Part shown: positions 1 through 8,769 of the stretch, one piece after another
Numbering within the stretch: position 1 is the first letter of the stretch
Layout: the number at the start of each line of letters is the position of its first letter
Origin: Flavobacterium sp. KJJ
GTDB taxonomy: Bacteria > Bacteroidota > Bacteroidia > Flavobacteriales > Flavobacteriaceae
Direction of reading: 5' to 3'
Assembly: GCF_000708595.2 (NCBI RefSeq)
Contig: NZ_JARP01000004.1
Location: 248,001 to 312,000, forward strand
DNA length: 64,000 nt
Position numbers and translations under genes: made by a program
The notes under the pieces: model-generated
Databases searched by the model: none
What the model saw: only the letters and a program-made list of their open reading frames with translations
What the model was told of the DNA's origin: nothing

Positions 1-139
1 TATCCTCGCAGGCAAAACCATCTTCATCAACAGTTTCATCTAGATTTACTGATTTTTCCCAAACAATTTTATAATTCTCATCGAATAAAAATACCTTTTT
101 GTTTGTTTTACCAATATCAAAAATTGCTACTACATTCAT
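1..139 (-). CDS. rhaB: Rhamnulokinase-like FGGY sugar kinase, N-terminal fragment
   Basis: Only the first 46 codons lie in the window; the gene continues past base 1. It starts at the ATG read from 139 to 137. The translation begins MNVVAIFDIGKTNKK, the phosphate-1 loop (DIGKTNxK) of FGGY-family carbohydrate kinases, followed by a KVFLFDEN strand typical of these enzymes. Rhamnulokinase phosphorylates L-rhamnulose to L-rhamnulose-1-phosphate in the cytoplasm. The assignment to rhamnulose rather than another ketose rests on context: it is the last visible gene of a minus-strand run of rhaT, the aldolase/dehydrogenase fusion and rhaI, and would supply the one missing step between isomerase and aldolase. 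Substrate identity is inferred; the kinase family is fairly sure. Confidence 0.75.
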   Translation of the reverse strand, partial: MNVVAIFDIGKTNKKVFLFDENYKIVWEKSVNLDETVDEDGFACED

Positions 140-192
140 TTAATTAATTGTGAATTGTGAGTTGTGAGTTGTGAATTTTGAATGCGGATTAT

Positions 193-271
193 TATGAATT
201 GAGAATTATGAGTTACAAATTTATTATGGCTAACACCAACATAATTCATAACTCATAATTCTCAATTCATA
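193..271. repeat. Perfect 22-bp inverted repeat between rhaI and rhaB
   Basis: The arms at 193-214 and 250-271 are perfect reverse complements, separated by 35 bases. The arms are made of TATGAATT/GAATTATGAG-type units that also recur in other gaps (about 20,990-21,056 and 28,395-28,437). A transcript in either direction could fold here. There is no clear U-run, so it is not a convincing terminator; it looks like one of the intergenic palindromes scattered through this genome. Confidence 0.7.
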
Positions 272-286
272 ATTTACAATTAATAA

Positions 287-1561
287 TTATAATCCTGTCG
301 CCATTGTTTTTAATCCTCTTTCGCCAATTAAATTATTTCTAACCGCAAGAGAACGATATAATTCAACCGGATTTAAAGCTGCTCCAGAACGCAAACGAGC
401 TTCAGCAACTAGTGCGCGAACGTCTGTACGAAAAGCATTTTGAAGAATTTCCTGTGCTTTAACAACATCATTTTCTTGCTGTGCAATTTCTAACGCTTTT
501 CTGTCTACAGAAAGTGCCTGAGCATAGGCAATCATAATTGCTTCAACAGATTGAAGTAAATCTTCTAAAGGATCTTTTATATTGTGAGATGCATCGATCA
601 TCCAGCCTAAATCTTTGGCGTGATTCATTCCTCTTGCATCCATTCCTTCAACTAACTCATTAAATATCAAAAATAATTGATAGGGTTTTAAAGCTCCAGC
701 AGTTAAATCATCGTCTCCGTATTTTGAATCGTTAAAGTGAAAACCGCCTAATTTTCCGTCCATTAATAATAATGAAACGATTTGCTCAATATTAGCATTT
801 GGCAAATGATGTCCTAAATCGACTAAAGTCTGTGCTTTATCTCCTAATTTTTGAACATACGAATAAGATTGTCCCCAATCTGCAACAGTTGTAGAATAAA
901 AGTTAGGTTCAGCACATTTGTATTCTAAAAATAATTTCCAGTTTGAAGGCAAAGCATCATAGATTTCCTCAAGACTTTCTAAAGTATTTTGATATGCTTT
1001 ACGGAAGTTTAACTGTCCTGGAAAAGAAGATCCATCAGCTAGCCATACGGTTAATGATTCAGATCCCAACTCAATTCCGTGCTGAATAACTTCAATATTA
1101 TGAGCGATCGCTTCTTTACGAACCGCTTTATTTACATTTTGAAGTGAACCAAATTTATACGAATTTGTCTGAGAAGCCTGATCCTGAAAAGTGTTCGAAT
1201 TCATGGCGTCAAACTTTAATCCGTGTTGTGCAGCAAGGTTTTTGATTGCTTTATAATCTGTAGGAATATCCCAAGGAATATGAAGCGAAATAGCGCCAGA
1301 AGCATTGTTTAACGCATGAAGCAAACCAACATCTTCGATTTTTTCTTCTAATGAGCGCGGTTCTCCGCCTCCCGGAAAACGTCCGAATCTTGTTCCTCCA
1401 GTTCCTAAAGCCCAAGACGGAATTGCAATTTGAAAATCAATTAATTTTTGAATTATTGATTCTGTATTTGCTATTTCTGATGCTGTGAAAACTAATTTAT
1501 TTTGATGTTTTTTTAGCAAATCATCATTATGAGATGCTATAGTGGTTGATTGGATTAGCAT
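287..1561 (-). CDS. rhaI: L-rhamnose isomerase, RhaI type
   Basis: This is a TIM-barrel sugar isomerase of the L-rhamnose catabolism RhaI type (Pseudomonas stutzeri-like rather than E. coli RhaA-like). It interconverts L-rhamnose and L-rhamnulose in the cytoplasm. Diagnostic stretches are the N-terminal PSWALGTGGTRFGRFPGGGEPR, a metal-binding EYKCAEPNFY segment, LVDLGHH, and FHFNDSKYGDDD, which together supply the acidic and histidine ligands for the divalent metals. The length (424-433 aa) fits the family. The open frame extends nine codons upstream to an ATG at 1588, but MLIQSTTIASHNDD starting at 1561 is the more natural start. It lies downstream of the aldolase/dehydrogenase gene on the same strand, with a strong hairpin (1674-1706) between, so expression may be partly separate from the upstream genes. 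Confidence 0.9.
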   Translation of the reverse strand: MLIQSTTIASHNDDLLKKHQNKLVFTASEIANTESIIQKLIDFQIAIPSWALGTGGTRFGRFPGGGEPRSLEEKIEDVGLLHALNNASGAISLHIPWDIPTDYKAIKNLAAQHGLKFDAMNSNTFQDQASQTNSYKFGSLQNVNKAVRKEAIAHNIEVIQHGIELGSESLTVWLADGSSFPGQLNFRKAYQNTLESLEEIYDALPSNWKLFLEYKCAEPNFYSTTVADWGQSYSYVQKLGDKAQTLVDLGHHLPNANIEQIVSLLLMDGKLGGFHFNDSKYGDDDLTAGALKPYQLFLIFNELVEGMDARGMNHAKDLGWMIDASHNIKDPLEDLLQSVEAIMIAYAQALSVDRKALEIAQQENDVVKAQEILQNAFRTDVRALVAEARLRSGAALNPVELYRSLAVRNNLIGERGLKTMATGL

Positions 1562-1673
1562 AGTAGTAAATTTTAATAGAGCATACAATGTATAACATTC
1601 TATAATTGTGCCCGTGTTTTATTTTATTATTTATTCTATTTTTTGCTTAAGAGCAGTTTCTATATTTTAAAAA

Positions 1674-1706
1674 ATCTAACGTTCGAACACTTATCGAACG
1701 TTAGAT
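1674..1706 (-). terminator. Hairpin with U-run between the aldolase fusion and rhaI
   Basis: The 13-bp arms at 1674-1686 and 1694-1706 (ATCTAACGTTCGA and its complement) are perfect, with a 7-base loop. Read on the minus strand the hairpin is followed by TTTTTTAAAA, the form of an intrinsic terminator. It lies inside the rha operon, so it may weaken or gate transcription into rhaI and the kinase gene rather than end the unit. Confidence 0.7.
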
Positions 1707-1756
1707 ATTACAAAAAACCACTTTTGCTTAAACAAACTTAAAAAAACTAAACAATT

Positions 1757-3898
1757 TTATCTATAAAAGCCCATTGATACACCGCCGTCTACGTTTAAGG
1801 CATTTCCTGTTGATTTACCAAGTAAACCTCCAACGAAAGCAAAACAAGCGTTTGCGATATCATCTGGCAATATAATTTCATTTAATAACGTACGTTTTGC
1901 ATAGTAAGCCGGCAATTCAGCAACAGTAACGCCGTATGCTTTTGCGCGCCCTTCTGCCCATCCTCCAGACCAAATATTAGAGTCTGAGATTACTGCATCA
2001 GGATTTACGGTGTTTACACGAATTTTATCAGCGCCCAATTCGGCCGCCATTAAGCGTGTTAAATGTGCTTGAGCCGCTTTTGCAGAACCGTATCCAGGAT
2101 TGTTAGGTCCAGCCACAACAGCATTTTTAGAAACTATGTTTACAATGTCACCGCCAAATCCTTGTTTGCGCATTACTTCGATTCCGGCCTTAGAAACAAT
2201 AAATTGTCCTTTTACCAAAATATCATATAATCTGTCCCACTCTTCAAGAGTATGTTCTGCTATTGATTTAGAAATACTGATTCCAGCATTGTTTACAATA
2301 ATATCAGCACCTCCAAAAGCTAAAGATGCCTGATCTAATGCTTTTTCTGTACTTACTTCATCGGTAACATTTAATAATGTACTGGCAACAGCATCTTTTC
2401 CAAAAAGCGTAATAAATTCAGCTGTAGCCGATTCTAAACGCTCTTCGTTAATATCGTTGATTACTACACAAGCACCTTCCTGAGCGAATTTTTTAGCAAT
2501 CGCTTTACCAATACCGCCTGCAGAACCTGTAATTACAGCTACTCTTCCTGATAAGGCTTTTGGTTTAGGCATACGCTGTAATTTAGCTTCTTCCAATAAC
2601 CAATACTCAATATCAAATGCTTCTTGATGTGGCAACGAAGTATATTCTGAAACTGCTTCAGCACCTTTCATTACATTAACAGCGTTTACATAATATTCTG
2701 AGGCCAAACGTGCCATTGTTTTATCTTTTGCAAAAGTGAACATACCAACTCCAGGATATAAAATCACCACCGGATTTGGGTCACGCATTGCAGGCGAATT
2801 CGATTTTTTGCATGCATTATAATAGTCTTTGTACATAGCACGGTACGCCTCAAAAGCAGGTGTTAATTTTGCTTTTACAGCATCAACATCTGATAAATCT
2901 TCGTTTGGATCTAATGCCAAAACAAGCGGACTGATTTTAGTTCTTAAAAAGTGATCCGGGCAAGAAGTTCCAAGCGGTGCTAATTTTGACAGATCATTTG
3001 AATTAATGAATTCTAAAACTCTTGCATCATCAGTATAATGTCCAATCATTTGACGTTCTGAAGAACAGAAACCTCTTAAAATTGGTGCTACTTTTGCTGC
3101 TTTTAATTTACGGTCAGCTTCTGGAAGACTTTCGATTTTCTTGCCTCCAAAAACGGGACGTTTTTTTCCGTAATTGCTTTCTAAGTAATCAGCACATTTC
3201 TCGATTACTTCAAGCGTATTAATATAACTTTCATAAGCCGTATCTCCCCAAGTAAATAAACCGTGAGAACCTAACATTATACCGCGAAGTTTTTTTCCTT
3301 TCTTTTCAGCTTCTTCCAAACAGCTTCTTAATTGAAGTCCAAGGTCAAAACCAGGGCGCTGCCATCCTACCCATCCAATTTCTCCGTCGAATAATTCTTC
3401 GGTAATTTTTGCTCCATCTTTTGCTGCAGCGATAGCAATTGCTGCATCAGGATGAAGGTGATCAATATGTTTGAAAGGCAAAAATCCGTGCAAAGGCGTA
3501 TCAATAGAAGGTGCTTTTGAAGCTAAATCGAAAATACAGTGGTTGAATAATTCTACCATTTCATCTTCAAATTCAATTCCTCTGTACACATTTTCAAGAT
3601 TGCGAAGCCTATCTAAATAAAGTGCCGCACAGCCTGATTTTGTTAATGTTCCGATGTCTCCACCAGAACCTTTTATCCACATAACTTCAGAGCTTGCTCC
3701 GGTTAATGGGTCTTTATCTGTTATTTTCACAGAAGTGTTTCCGCCTCCATAGTTTGTCAATCTTAAATCGGCTCCTAATAAATTAGAGCGATAAATAAAA
3801 AGCCCTACTTCATCTCCTGCCAATGCTGCCGCCTTAGCCTCATCCCAAAGATAGCTTACATGCTTAAAATTCATATTATTTGTATTTATATTCGACAT
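1757..3898 (-). CDS. Bifunctional rhamnulose-1-phosphate aldolase / L-lactaldehyde dehydrogenase
   Basis: A 713-aa fusion. Residues about 1-430 form a class II aldolase/adducin-type domain (TNYGGGNTSVK, metal-site HGFLPFKHIDHLHPDAAIA, and GIMLGSHGLFTWG). Residues about 452-713 form a short-chain dehydrogenase with the TGSAGGIGKAIA nucleotide loop and a YGSAK catalytic Tyr-Lys pair near residue 605. The known family activity is cleavage of L-rhamnulose-1-phosphate to dihydroxyacetone phosphate and L-lactaldehyde, and NAD-dependent oxidation of the lactaldehyde to L-lactate. The length matches the family. It lies 27 bp after rhaT on the same strand, so the two are probably co-transcribed from the promoter upstream of rhaT. 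The domain order and context leave little doubt about identity. Confidence 0.94.
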   Translation of the reverse strand: MSNINTNNMNFKHVSYLWDEAKAAALAGDEVGLFIYRSNLLGADLRLTNYGGGNTSVKITDKDPLTGASSEVMWIKGSGGDIGTLTKSGCAALYLDRLRNLENVYRGIEFEDEMVELFNHCIFDLASKAPSIDTPLHGFLPFKHIDHLHPDAAIAIAAAKDGAKITEELFDGEIGWVGWQRPGFDLGLQLRSCLEEAEKKGKKLRGIMLGSHGLFTWGDTAYESYINTLEVIEKCADYLESNYGKKRPVFGGKKIESLPEADRKLKAAKVAPILRGFCSSERQMIGHYTDDARVLEFINSNDLSKLAPLGTSCPDHFLRTKISPLVLALDPNEDLSDVDAVKAKLTPAFEAYRAMYKDYYNACKKSNSPAMRDPNPVVILYPGVGMFTFAKDKTMARLASEYYVNAVNVMKGAEAVSEYTSLPHQEAFDIEYWLLEEAKLQRMPKPKALSGRVAVITGSAGGIGKAIAKKFAQEGACVVINDINEERLESATAEFITLFGKDAVASTLLNVTDEVSTEKALDQASLAFGGADIIVNNAGISISKSIAEHTLEEWDRLYDILVKGQFIVSKAGIEVMRKQGFGGDIVNIVSKNAVVAGPNNPGYGSAKAAQAHLTRLMAAELGADKIRVNTVNPDAVISDSNIWSGGWAEGRAKAYGVTVAELPAYYAKRTLLNEIILPDDIANACFAFVGGLLGKSTGNALNVDGGVSMGFYR

Positions 3899-3925
3899 TT
3901 GGTTGTTTATTTTTTAATTACTGTA

Positions 3926-4996
3926 TTACAATGAATTTCCGATTCCAACGATTACGATCGAAAGCATAATCAATCCAATTCCCCATAAAAAAGTTCGGAA
4001 TGTTTTTTTAGAAACGCCCTTCCATTCTTTCAGATAGAATCCCCAGAAATTAGCGGTCAAGATAATTGTAGACATATGGAGAATCCATGAACTGGCTCCG
4101 TTTCCTAGTTTGCTTTCACCCATTCCGTAGAAGAAAAACTGCAAAAACCACATTGTTCCCGCAATGGCTGAAAACATAACATTTTTAGCAATTGGCGTTT
4201 GTGTATTTACATAATCTGAGAAAGTTTTGTTTTTGAAATTAAGGTATAAACACCAGATAAAGTTGGTTGTTAATCCTCCCCATAGTATAACAATATAACT
4301 TACATTATTTTGGAATAAAAATTCCCCCTGATTTGGATTTGCTAATTTCCAAGCCTCATTTGCAACAGCAGCCATTGGTTTAGCCGCTTCGATTCCGAAG
4401 TTAAAGAATGAACTTAAAACACCTGATATAATAGCAATAATCAACCCCTTAACCAGATTAAAATCTTTGTCTTTATCTTCATGACCCGTTGCAAAATCCT
4501 TTTCTTTCAGCATTCCTGCTTTTCCTAAAATAGCAATACCTATAATACATATTAACACTCCAGCCAAAACCATTTGTCCACCTGAATTCGAAAACATATC
4601 ACTAATTGATTCTTTGCCTTCGACTGTATTGAAATGATAATAAATGGGTGGAATTAAAGCTCCAAAAGCAGAGCAGAATCCTAAAGTAATTGAGTTTCCT
4701 AATGACATTCCTAAATAGCGAACGCCAAGACCATATGTAAGTCCACCTACTCCCCAAATCAATCCCATTATGAATGCTAACGCTTTAACAGACGGAGCAG
4801 CATGAACAATAATCTCGGTAAAATTTGGAATAGTTAAATATGCAGCAATTGGCGGTACAATCAGCCAAGAGAAAAAACCTCCTACGAGCCAGTAACTTTC
4901 CCAAGCCCAATTTTTAACTTTTTTGAAAGGCATATAAAAACTGCCGGAAGAAAAACCTCCTATGGAGTGAAAAATAATACCGAGTAATGATTCCAT
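3926..4996 (-). CDS. rhaT: L-rhamnose/proton symporter
   Basis: A 356-aa inner-membrane protein with about ten hydrophobic segments and no cleavable signal. It resembles RhaT of the drug/metabolite transporter superfamily. The N-terminus MESLLGIIFHSIGGFSSGSF and the PFKKVKNWAWESYWL segment are characteristic of RhaT. It would bring L-rhamnose, released in the periplasm by the pectin enzymes, into the cytoplasm with protons. As first gene of the rhamnose operon it follows an ACAGGA-repeat promoter (5042-5087), the same type that precedes the pectin enzyme units, which ties sugar uptake to polysaccharide breakdown. The start ATG at 4996 is the only sensible one. Confidence 0.92.
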   Translation of the reverse strand: MESLLGIIFHSIGGFSSGSFYMPFKKVKNWAWESYWLVGGFFSWLIVPPIAAYLTIPNFTEIIVHAAPSVKALAFIMGLIWGVGGLTYGLGVRYLGMSLGNSITLGFCSAFGALIPPIYYHFNTVEGKESISDMFSNSGGQMVLAGVLICIIGIAILGKAGMLKEKDFATGHEDKDKDFNLVKGLIIAIISGVLSSFFNFGIEAAKPMAAVANEAWKLANPNQGEFLFQNNVSYIVILWGGLTTNFIWCLYLNFKNKTFSDYVNTQTPIAKNVMFSAIAGTMWFLQFFFYGMGESKLGNGASSWILHMSTIILTANFWGFYLKEWKGVSKKTFRTFLWGIGLIMLSIVIVGIGNSL

Positions 4997-5041
4997 TTAA
5001 TAATTTTAGTTTGTGGTTATTTGATAGTTAATCTGGTTTTG

Positions 5042-5087
5042 TAAAATAAGAGAATGTAAAAAAGAAAACTGTCCTGTACTATCCTTT
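5042..5087 (-). promoter_or_regulatory. ACAGGA-repeat promoter of the rhaT operon
   Basis: On the transcribed (minus) sense the two half-sites read AAAGGA (5087-5082) and ACAGGA (5077-5072), 10 bp apart. Exactly 28 bp downstream of the start of the proximal half-site is TTATTTTA (5049-5042), an imperfect match to the Bacteroidetes -7 box TAnnTTTG. This is the weakest -7 box but one of the set. Spacing and orientation agree with the other seven sites. Confidence 0.65.
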
Positions 5088-5384
5088 ATGATTTTGCAAT
5101 TATGTTAAAAGCGAAGATTATTGCAAAGAAGAATGCATTTAAAGTCGAAATATAAATTTAAAATTTCTATTTTAGCAATCGATTTCGTAATTATTATATC
5201 CTCAATAAGCCATAAATAAACAAATCAGCAAAAACATAAAATAAGCCTTATTTAATTTTGATGCTTTTGTGAGAAAAGTACCAAAACCGCTTATTTTTCA
5301 GGTTTTATATAAACCTTTTGAATACAAATTATAATTCAGAATTATGTCCCGAAAATTTCAGCATAATTTGCAAGAACCTACAAA
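5088..5384. other. AT-rich gap upstream of the GntR regulator gene
   Basis: This stretch must hold the regulator's own promoter. TAATTTGC about 20 bases upstream of its ATG is a partial -7 box. No ACAGGA repeat is seen facing the regulator, so it is probably not part of the same regulon. No open frame or RNA structure is apparent. Confidence 0.4.
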
Positions 5385-6425
5385 ATGATTAAACTAATAA
5401 AAATAGATGAAGACTCCAGGGTTCCTAAGTACAAGCAGATTGTAGATTCAATCCTGCAGAATATTGCCAATGGAAATCTGAAAATAAATCAAAAAATACC
5501 ATCCATAAACAGTTTCAGCGAAGAGTTTTATATGTCGCGGGATACTGTCGAAAAGGCTTATAATATCTTAAAAGAGCGAAAAATTATCTCTTCAATTAGA
5601 GGAAAAGGATATTACATCACGCGAACTAAATTAGAATCGAAAGTAAATATTTTGTTTTTAATTAATAAAGTGAGCGCATATAAGATGAAAACCTACAGCT
5701 CTTTTATTAATACTCTGGGAGCCAATGCCCATACAGACCTGCACATTTATCATTGCGACGAAACGCTGTTTTTGAATTTGTTAGACAAATTTGAAGGCGC
5801 TTACGATTACTATGTTATTACAACCCATTTTAAAACGGATGAGTTAAAGCATTTAAGTTTTACCGATGAAGTAGCCAAAGCAATCCAGAAAATTCCTGAC
5901 GAAAAGCTCGTTTTAATGGATAATATAAAACTTGGAATGGAAGGCGAAATTATCAAGATTTATCAGGATTTTGAAAATGACATCTATAACGCTTTAAAAG
6001 AAGGGCTTTCGAAAATATCAAAATATAAAAGACTAATTCTTGTATATCCTGAAAAAGCAGTTTATCCTTATCCGCGCCGAATCCTGCATGGTTTCAGAAA
6101 ATTTTGTGTAGAACATGAAATCAATTTTGAGATTCTGAGCGAAGTTTACGATGATATGATTCTTAAAAAAGGTGATTTGTTTATTACTATTGAAGAATCT
6201 GACCTAGTGAATTTAATGAAACAGATTCGCGATGAAGAATATGTTTTAGGCAAAGATATTGGCGTGATCTCCTATAACGACACACCACTTAAAGAGCTTT
6301 TAGGAATCACCGTAATGTCGACCGATTTCAATGTAATGGGAGAAACCGCTGCGAGAATGATTTTGAACAAAGAAAAAGGTCAGGTTAAAGTGCCTTTTAA
6401 TTTTATTGATCGGAATTCTATCTAA
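5385..6425 (+). CDS. GntR-family regulator with LacI-like sensor domain
   Basis: A 346-aa cytoplasmic transcription factor. Residues about 8-75 are a GntR winged helix (VPKYKQIVDSILQNIANG, IPSINSFSEEF, MSRDTVEKAYNIL, GKGYYI). Residues about 80-346 form a periplasmic-binding-protein-like sensor of the LacI/AraR kind, with GEIIKIYQDF-type and GVISYNDTPLKELL segments; the latter is typical of the C-terminal lobe. The organisation resembles AraR of Bacillus. It diverges from rhaT, so control of rhamnose catabolism in response to rhamnose or an intermediate is the natural guess. GntR proteins usually bind palindromes, whereas the regulon motif here is a direct repeat; whether this protein binds it is open. 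Confidence 0.85.
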   Translation: MIKLIKIDEDSRVPKYKQIVDSILQNIANGNLKINQKIPSINSFSEEFYMSRDTVEKAYNILKERKIISSIRGKGYYITRTKLESKVNILFLINKVSAYKMKTYSSFINTLGANAHTDLHIYHCDETLFLNLLDKFEGAYDYYVITTHFKTDELKHLSFTDEVAKAIQKIPDEKLVLMDNIKLGMEGEIIKIYQDFENDIYNALKEGLSKISKYKRLILVYPEKAVYPYPRRILHGFRKFCVEHEINFEILSEVYDDMILKKGDLFITIEESDLVNLMKQIRDEEYVLGKDIGVISYNDTPLKELLGITVMSTDFNVMGETAARMILNKEKGQVKVPFNFIDRNSI

Positions 6426-6428
6426 GGG

Positions 6429-6641
6429 GCTAAGGTTCTAAGGCTTTTCCGCATCGTTTGTCATTTCGAGGAACGAGAAATCACACTTGTTTATCTACAC
6501 AGCTTTTCGCCATTCTTTGTAGTGTTTCTAGTATGATTTCTCGTTCCTCGAAATGATAATGTTGTGTTCATAAAATGCGATAGACGCACTGCTGTGCGTG
6601 TCTGCAACAAAACCTCTTGTAAAAAAACCTTAGAACCTTAG
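6429..6641. repeat. Nested palindromic intergenic element, copy 1
   Basis: The inner arms at about 6460-6483 and 6534-6557 pair (ATTTCGAGGAACGAGAAATC type) around a loop of about 50 bases. Outer arms CTAAGGTTCTAAGG (from 6429) and its complement (to 6641) enclose them. A short GACGCACTGCTGTGCGTG hairpin lies at 6583-6600. Related inner palindromes recur at 8603-8702 and 10,936-11,032. It fills the convergent gap between the GntR gene and the PL11 gene and may act as a terminator for both. Confidence 0.75.
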
Positions 6642-6672
6642 TATCTTAGAATCTTAGCACCTAAAATAAAAG

Positions 6673-8520
6673 CTATTTCTTAACCACCAAAAAAATATTT
6701 GGCTTAGGCGCCGGTATCATGTCCTTTCCCATGTAAAAACTTGTATGAGGAGGCTGATTGTAACCTACATTTTGCCAAGCGATACTCAATCTGTATTGAG
6801 GATCATGCATCAAAGTGTATTGCCTAATTTCGGTTGGAATTGTCGTAGAATAAATTCGTAATTCTGTATTGTCTTCAGATCTCAGAATCAGCTCTTCTCT
6901 CCAGTCTCCAAAAAGATCTGCAGAAAGTGCTGGTGTAGATTTTGTTCCATTATTAGAAACTGCTCCTGTTGCTGTAAACAATCTTCCTTTATCGTATTTA
7001 TCAATATAATTTGAATTCAGTAATTCTCTTGAAGTGTCACCATCCCAGTAAATTAAAAAATTAATAGAGCTTGGTGCTTTTCCTATCACTTTTCCTTTCA
7101 TGTCATATAAATTGGGAGAGCCTGACCACCAGCATTGTGCACCTTTTCTAGTCGGGTCAATATTATCTGCTACACCTCTGCCGACATCTTCATTGATTGA
7201 ATCCGTAAACAAAACCTTTCCATCGGCTGCTGAAAACAAAGTTACTCCAGGTCCAGTTGTTCCGTTTTCTATTTCGTGTATTCCAAAAACCTCTAAACCT
7301 GGAACATCCAGATCAAGATCAGAGACATGCAAAGCATCACCGTGTCTAAAACCTGTGGTATACAATCCTTTTCCATTATCGTCAACACACATCGAGCCGT
7401 AAATTATTTCATCTTTTCCATCGTTATCTACATCAGCAACTGTAAGTCCGTGATTTCCCATTCCAGAATACGGATTTTCGGCATCTTTACTGTCAAAAAC
7501 CCATCTCGAAGTTAATTTGCCGTTTTTAAAATCCCAAGCGACTAAAACGGTTCTTCCGTAATACCCTCGGCACATTACAACACTCGGATGTATGCCGTCT
7601 AAATATGCAATACAAGCCGTAAAACGATCAATTCTATTTCCTTTTGTATCATTTCCGCCACTGCCTCCATGTCCGCCCCAGCCAGCAAGATCACCTCTTT
7701 CAGCAATATAATCTACTGTTGTAATTAGTTTTCCGGTTCTTCCATCAAAAACAGAAAGAAATTCAGGTCCTTTTAAAATTTTTCCAAAAGTACCTGAAGC
7801 AGGATCCCTATCGACCCAATCTTTTGAGGCATCTCCTACTACGTTATTTTGGCTGTCCGTTGTTCCGTCGGCCGTTTTACAGACAAATTCTGAAATTCCG
7901 TCGCCATCCAAATCATACACCATAAACTGTGTATAATGTGCGCCTTCGCGGATGTTTTTTCCTAAATTAATCTGCCATAAAAACTTGCCTTCTAAAGTAT
8001 ACGCCTGAAAAATAGGAGGATCCGTAATTCCGGTATGCGAATTGTCATGTGCTTTTCCCGTCATATGGACGATCAAATCATATTTTCCGTCTCCATCTAA
8101 ATCGCCTGTCGAGAGATCATTCGGAATATAACCTTCAACCGGTTTTATAACAATTGACAAATAATCTTTATCTGGACTAGAAGCCGGAATCGTAAAACTT
8201 CCTTTTGTATCCGTTTCTTTTCCTTTTAAAACCGTTTTTACAAACCAAGTATTTTCTTCCTGAGCATTTGCCTTTGTATCAAGAAAATTAGTTGCGCCAG
8301 TTATAGGTTTATCGTTTAATTTGATTGCTTTTTTTGAACCGCTTTTTCGATATAAATTGAAAGCTAAAGCATCAGAGTCTGTGCCTAAAACGCGCCATCC
8401 AATAAAAAATTGGCCTTTGTCTTTTATAGCAATTATGCCTCGATCTAGGTTTTCCATTTGCCTTTGCGCAAAAAGGGAAGCTGATAAAAGCAATAATAGT
8501 AGTGGAATTATTTTTTTCAT
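6673..8520 (-). CDS. Rhamnogalacturonan lyase, PL11 family
   Basis: A 615-aa secreted enzyme with a clear signal peptide (MKKIIPLLLLLLSASLFAQ). It starts the mature chain with RQMENLDRGIIAIKDKG, the hallmark of PL11 lyases such as YesW. It continues with repeated calcium-binding DLDGDGKYD, DLDGDGISE and DVDNDGKDE loops of the eight-bladed propeller. The length matches YesW. The family cleaves the alpha-1,4 bond between rhamnose and galacturonate in the RG-I backbone by beta-elimination, leaving an unsaturated galacturonyl end that the GH105 enzymes of this locus can remove. It is the last gene of the 14,753-6,673 minus-strand unit and is separated from its upstream neighbour by a palindromic element. 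Confidence 0.93.
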   Translation of the reverse strand: MKKIIPLLLLLLSASLFAQRQMENLDRGIIAIKDKGQFFIGWRVLGTDSDALAFNLYRKSGSKKAIKLNDKPITGATNFLDTKANAQEENTWFVKTVLKGKETDTKGSFTIPASSPDKDYLSIVIKPVEGYIPNDLSTGDLDGDGKYDLIVHMTGKAHDNSHTGITDPPIFQAYTLEGKFLWQINLGKNIREGAHYTQFMVYDLDGDGISEFVCKTADGTTDSQNNVVGDASKDWVDRDPASGTFGKILKGPEFLSVFDGRTGKLITTVDYIAERGDLAGWGGHGGSGGNDTKGNRIDRFTACIAYLDGIHPSVVMCRGYYGRTVLVAWDFKNGKLTSRWVFDSKDAENPYSGMGNHGLTVADVDNDGKDEIIYGSMCVDDNGKGLYTTGFRHGDALHVSDLDLDVPGLEVFGIHEIENGTTGPGVTLFSAADGKVLFTDSINEDVGRGVADNIDPTRKGAQCWWSGSPNLYDMKGKVIGKAPSSINFLIYWDGDTSRELLNSNYIDKYDKGRLFTATGAVSNNGTKSTPALSADLFGDWREELILRSEDNTELRIYSTTIPTEIRQYTLMHDPQYRLSIAWQNVGYNQPPHTSFYMGKDMIPAPKPNIFLVVKK

Positions 8521-8602
8521 AATTGGCTTAATTATTTTAATTGTAAATTTTCACGCAGATTAATGATTTTAGCAAATTTGCGCAGATTTTTTTAGTCTTC
8601 TT

Positions 8603-8702
8603 GTCATTCCGAGGAACGAGGAATCTACGCGAGTAGCTCCGCAACGAGAATTAAAAATCTTTGTCGAGTTTCGTGTGTGATTCCTCGTTCCTCGGAATGA
8701 CA
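8603..8702. repeat. Palindromic intergenic element, copy 2
   Basis: The arms from 8603 (GTCATTCCGAGGAACGAGGA) and to 8702 (the near-complement) are inverted around about 50 bases. This is a divergent relative of the elements at 6429-6641 and 10,936-11,032. A run of ACCTTAGnAACTnAG units follows to about 8760, as it does after copy 1. Confidence 0.75.
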
Positions 8703-8769
8703 AACTAAACTCAAAAACCTTAGCAACTCAGAACCTTAGCAACTTAGTATCTTAGCATCTCTAAAAAAA

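Noticed and set aside
193..271. Repeated ATTCATAA units as a CRISPR array
   Set aside because: The units are very short, irregular and without spacers of constant length, and there are no cas genes.
8603..8702. Palindromic element as an insertion sequence
   Set aside because: There is no transposase gene, no target-site duplication is recognisable, and the size is about 100 bases; a REP- or MITE-like label is the most that can be said.
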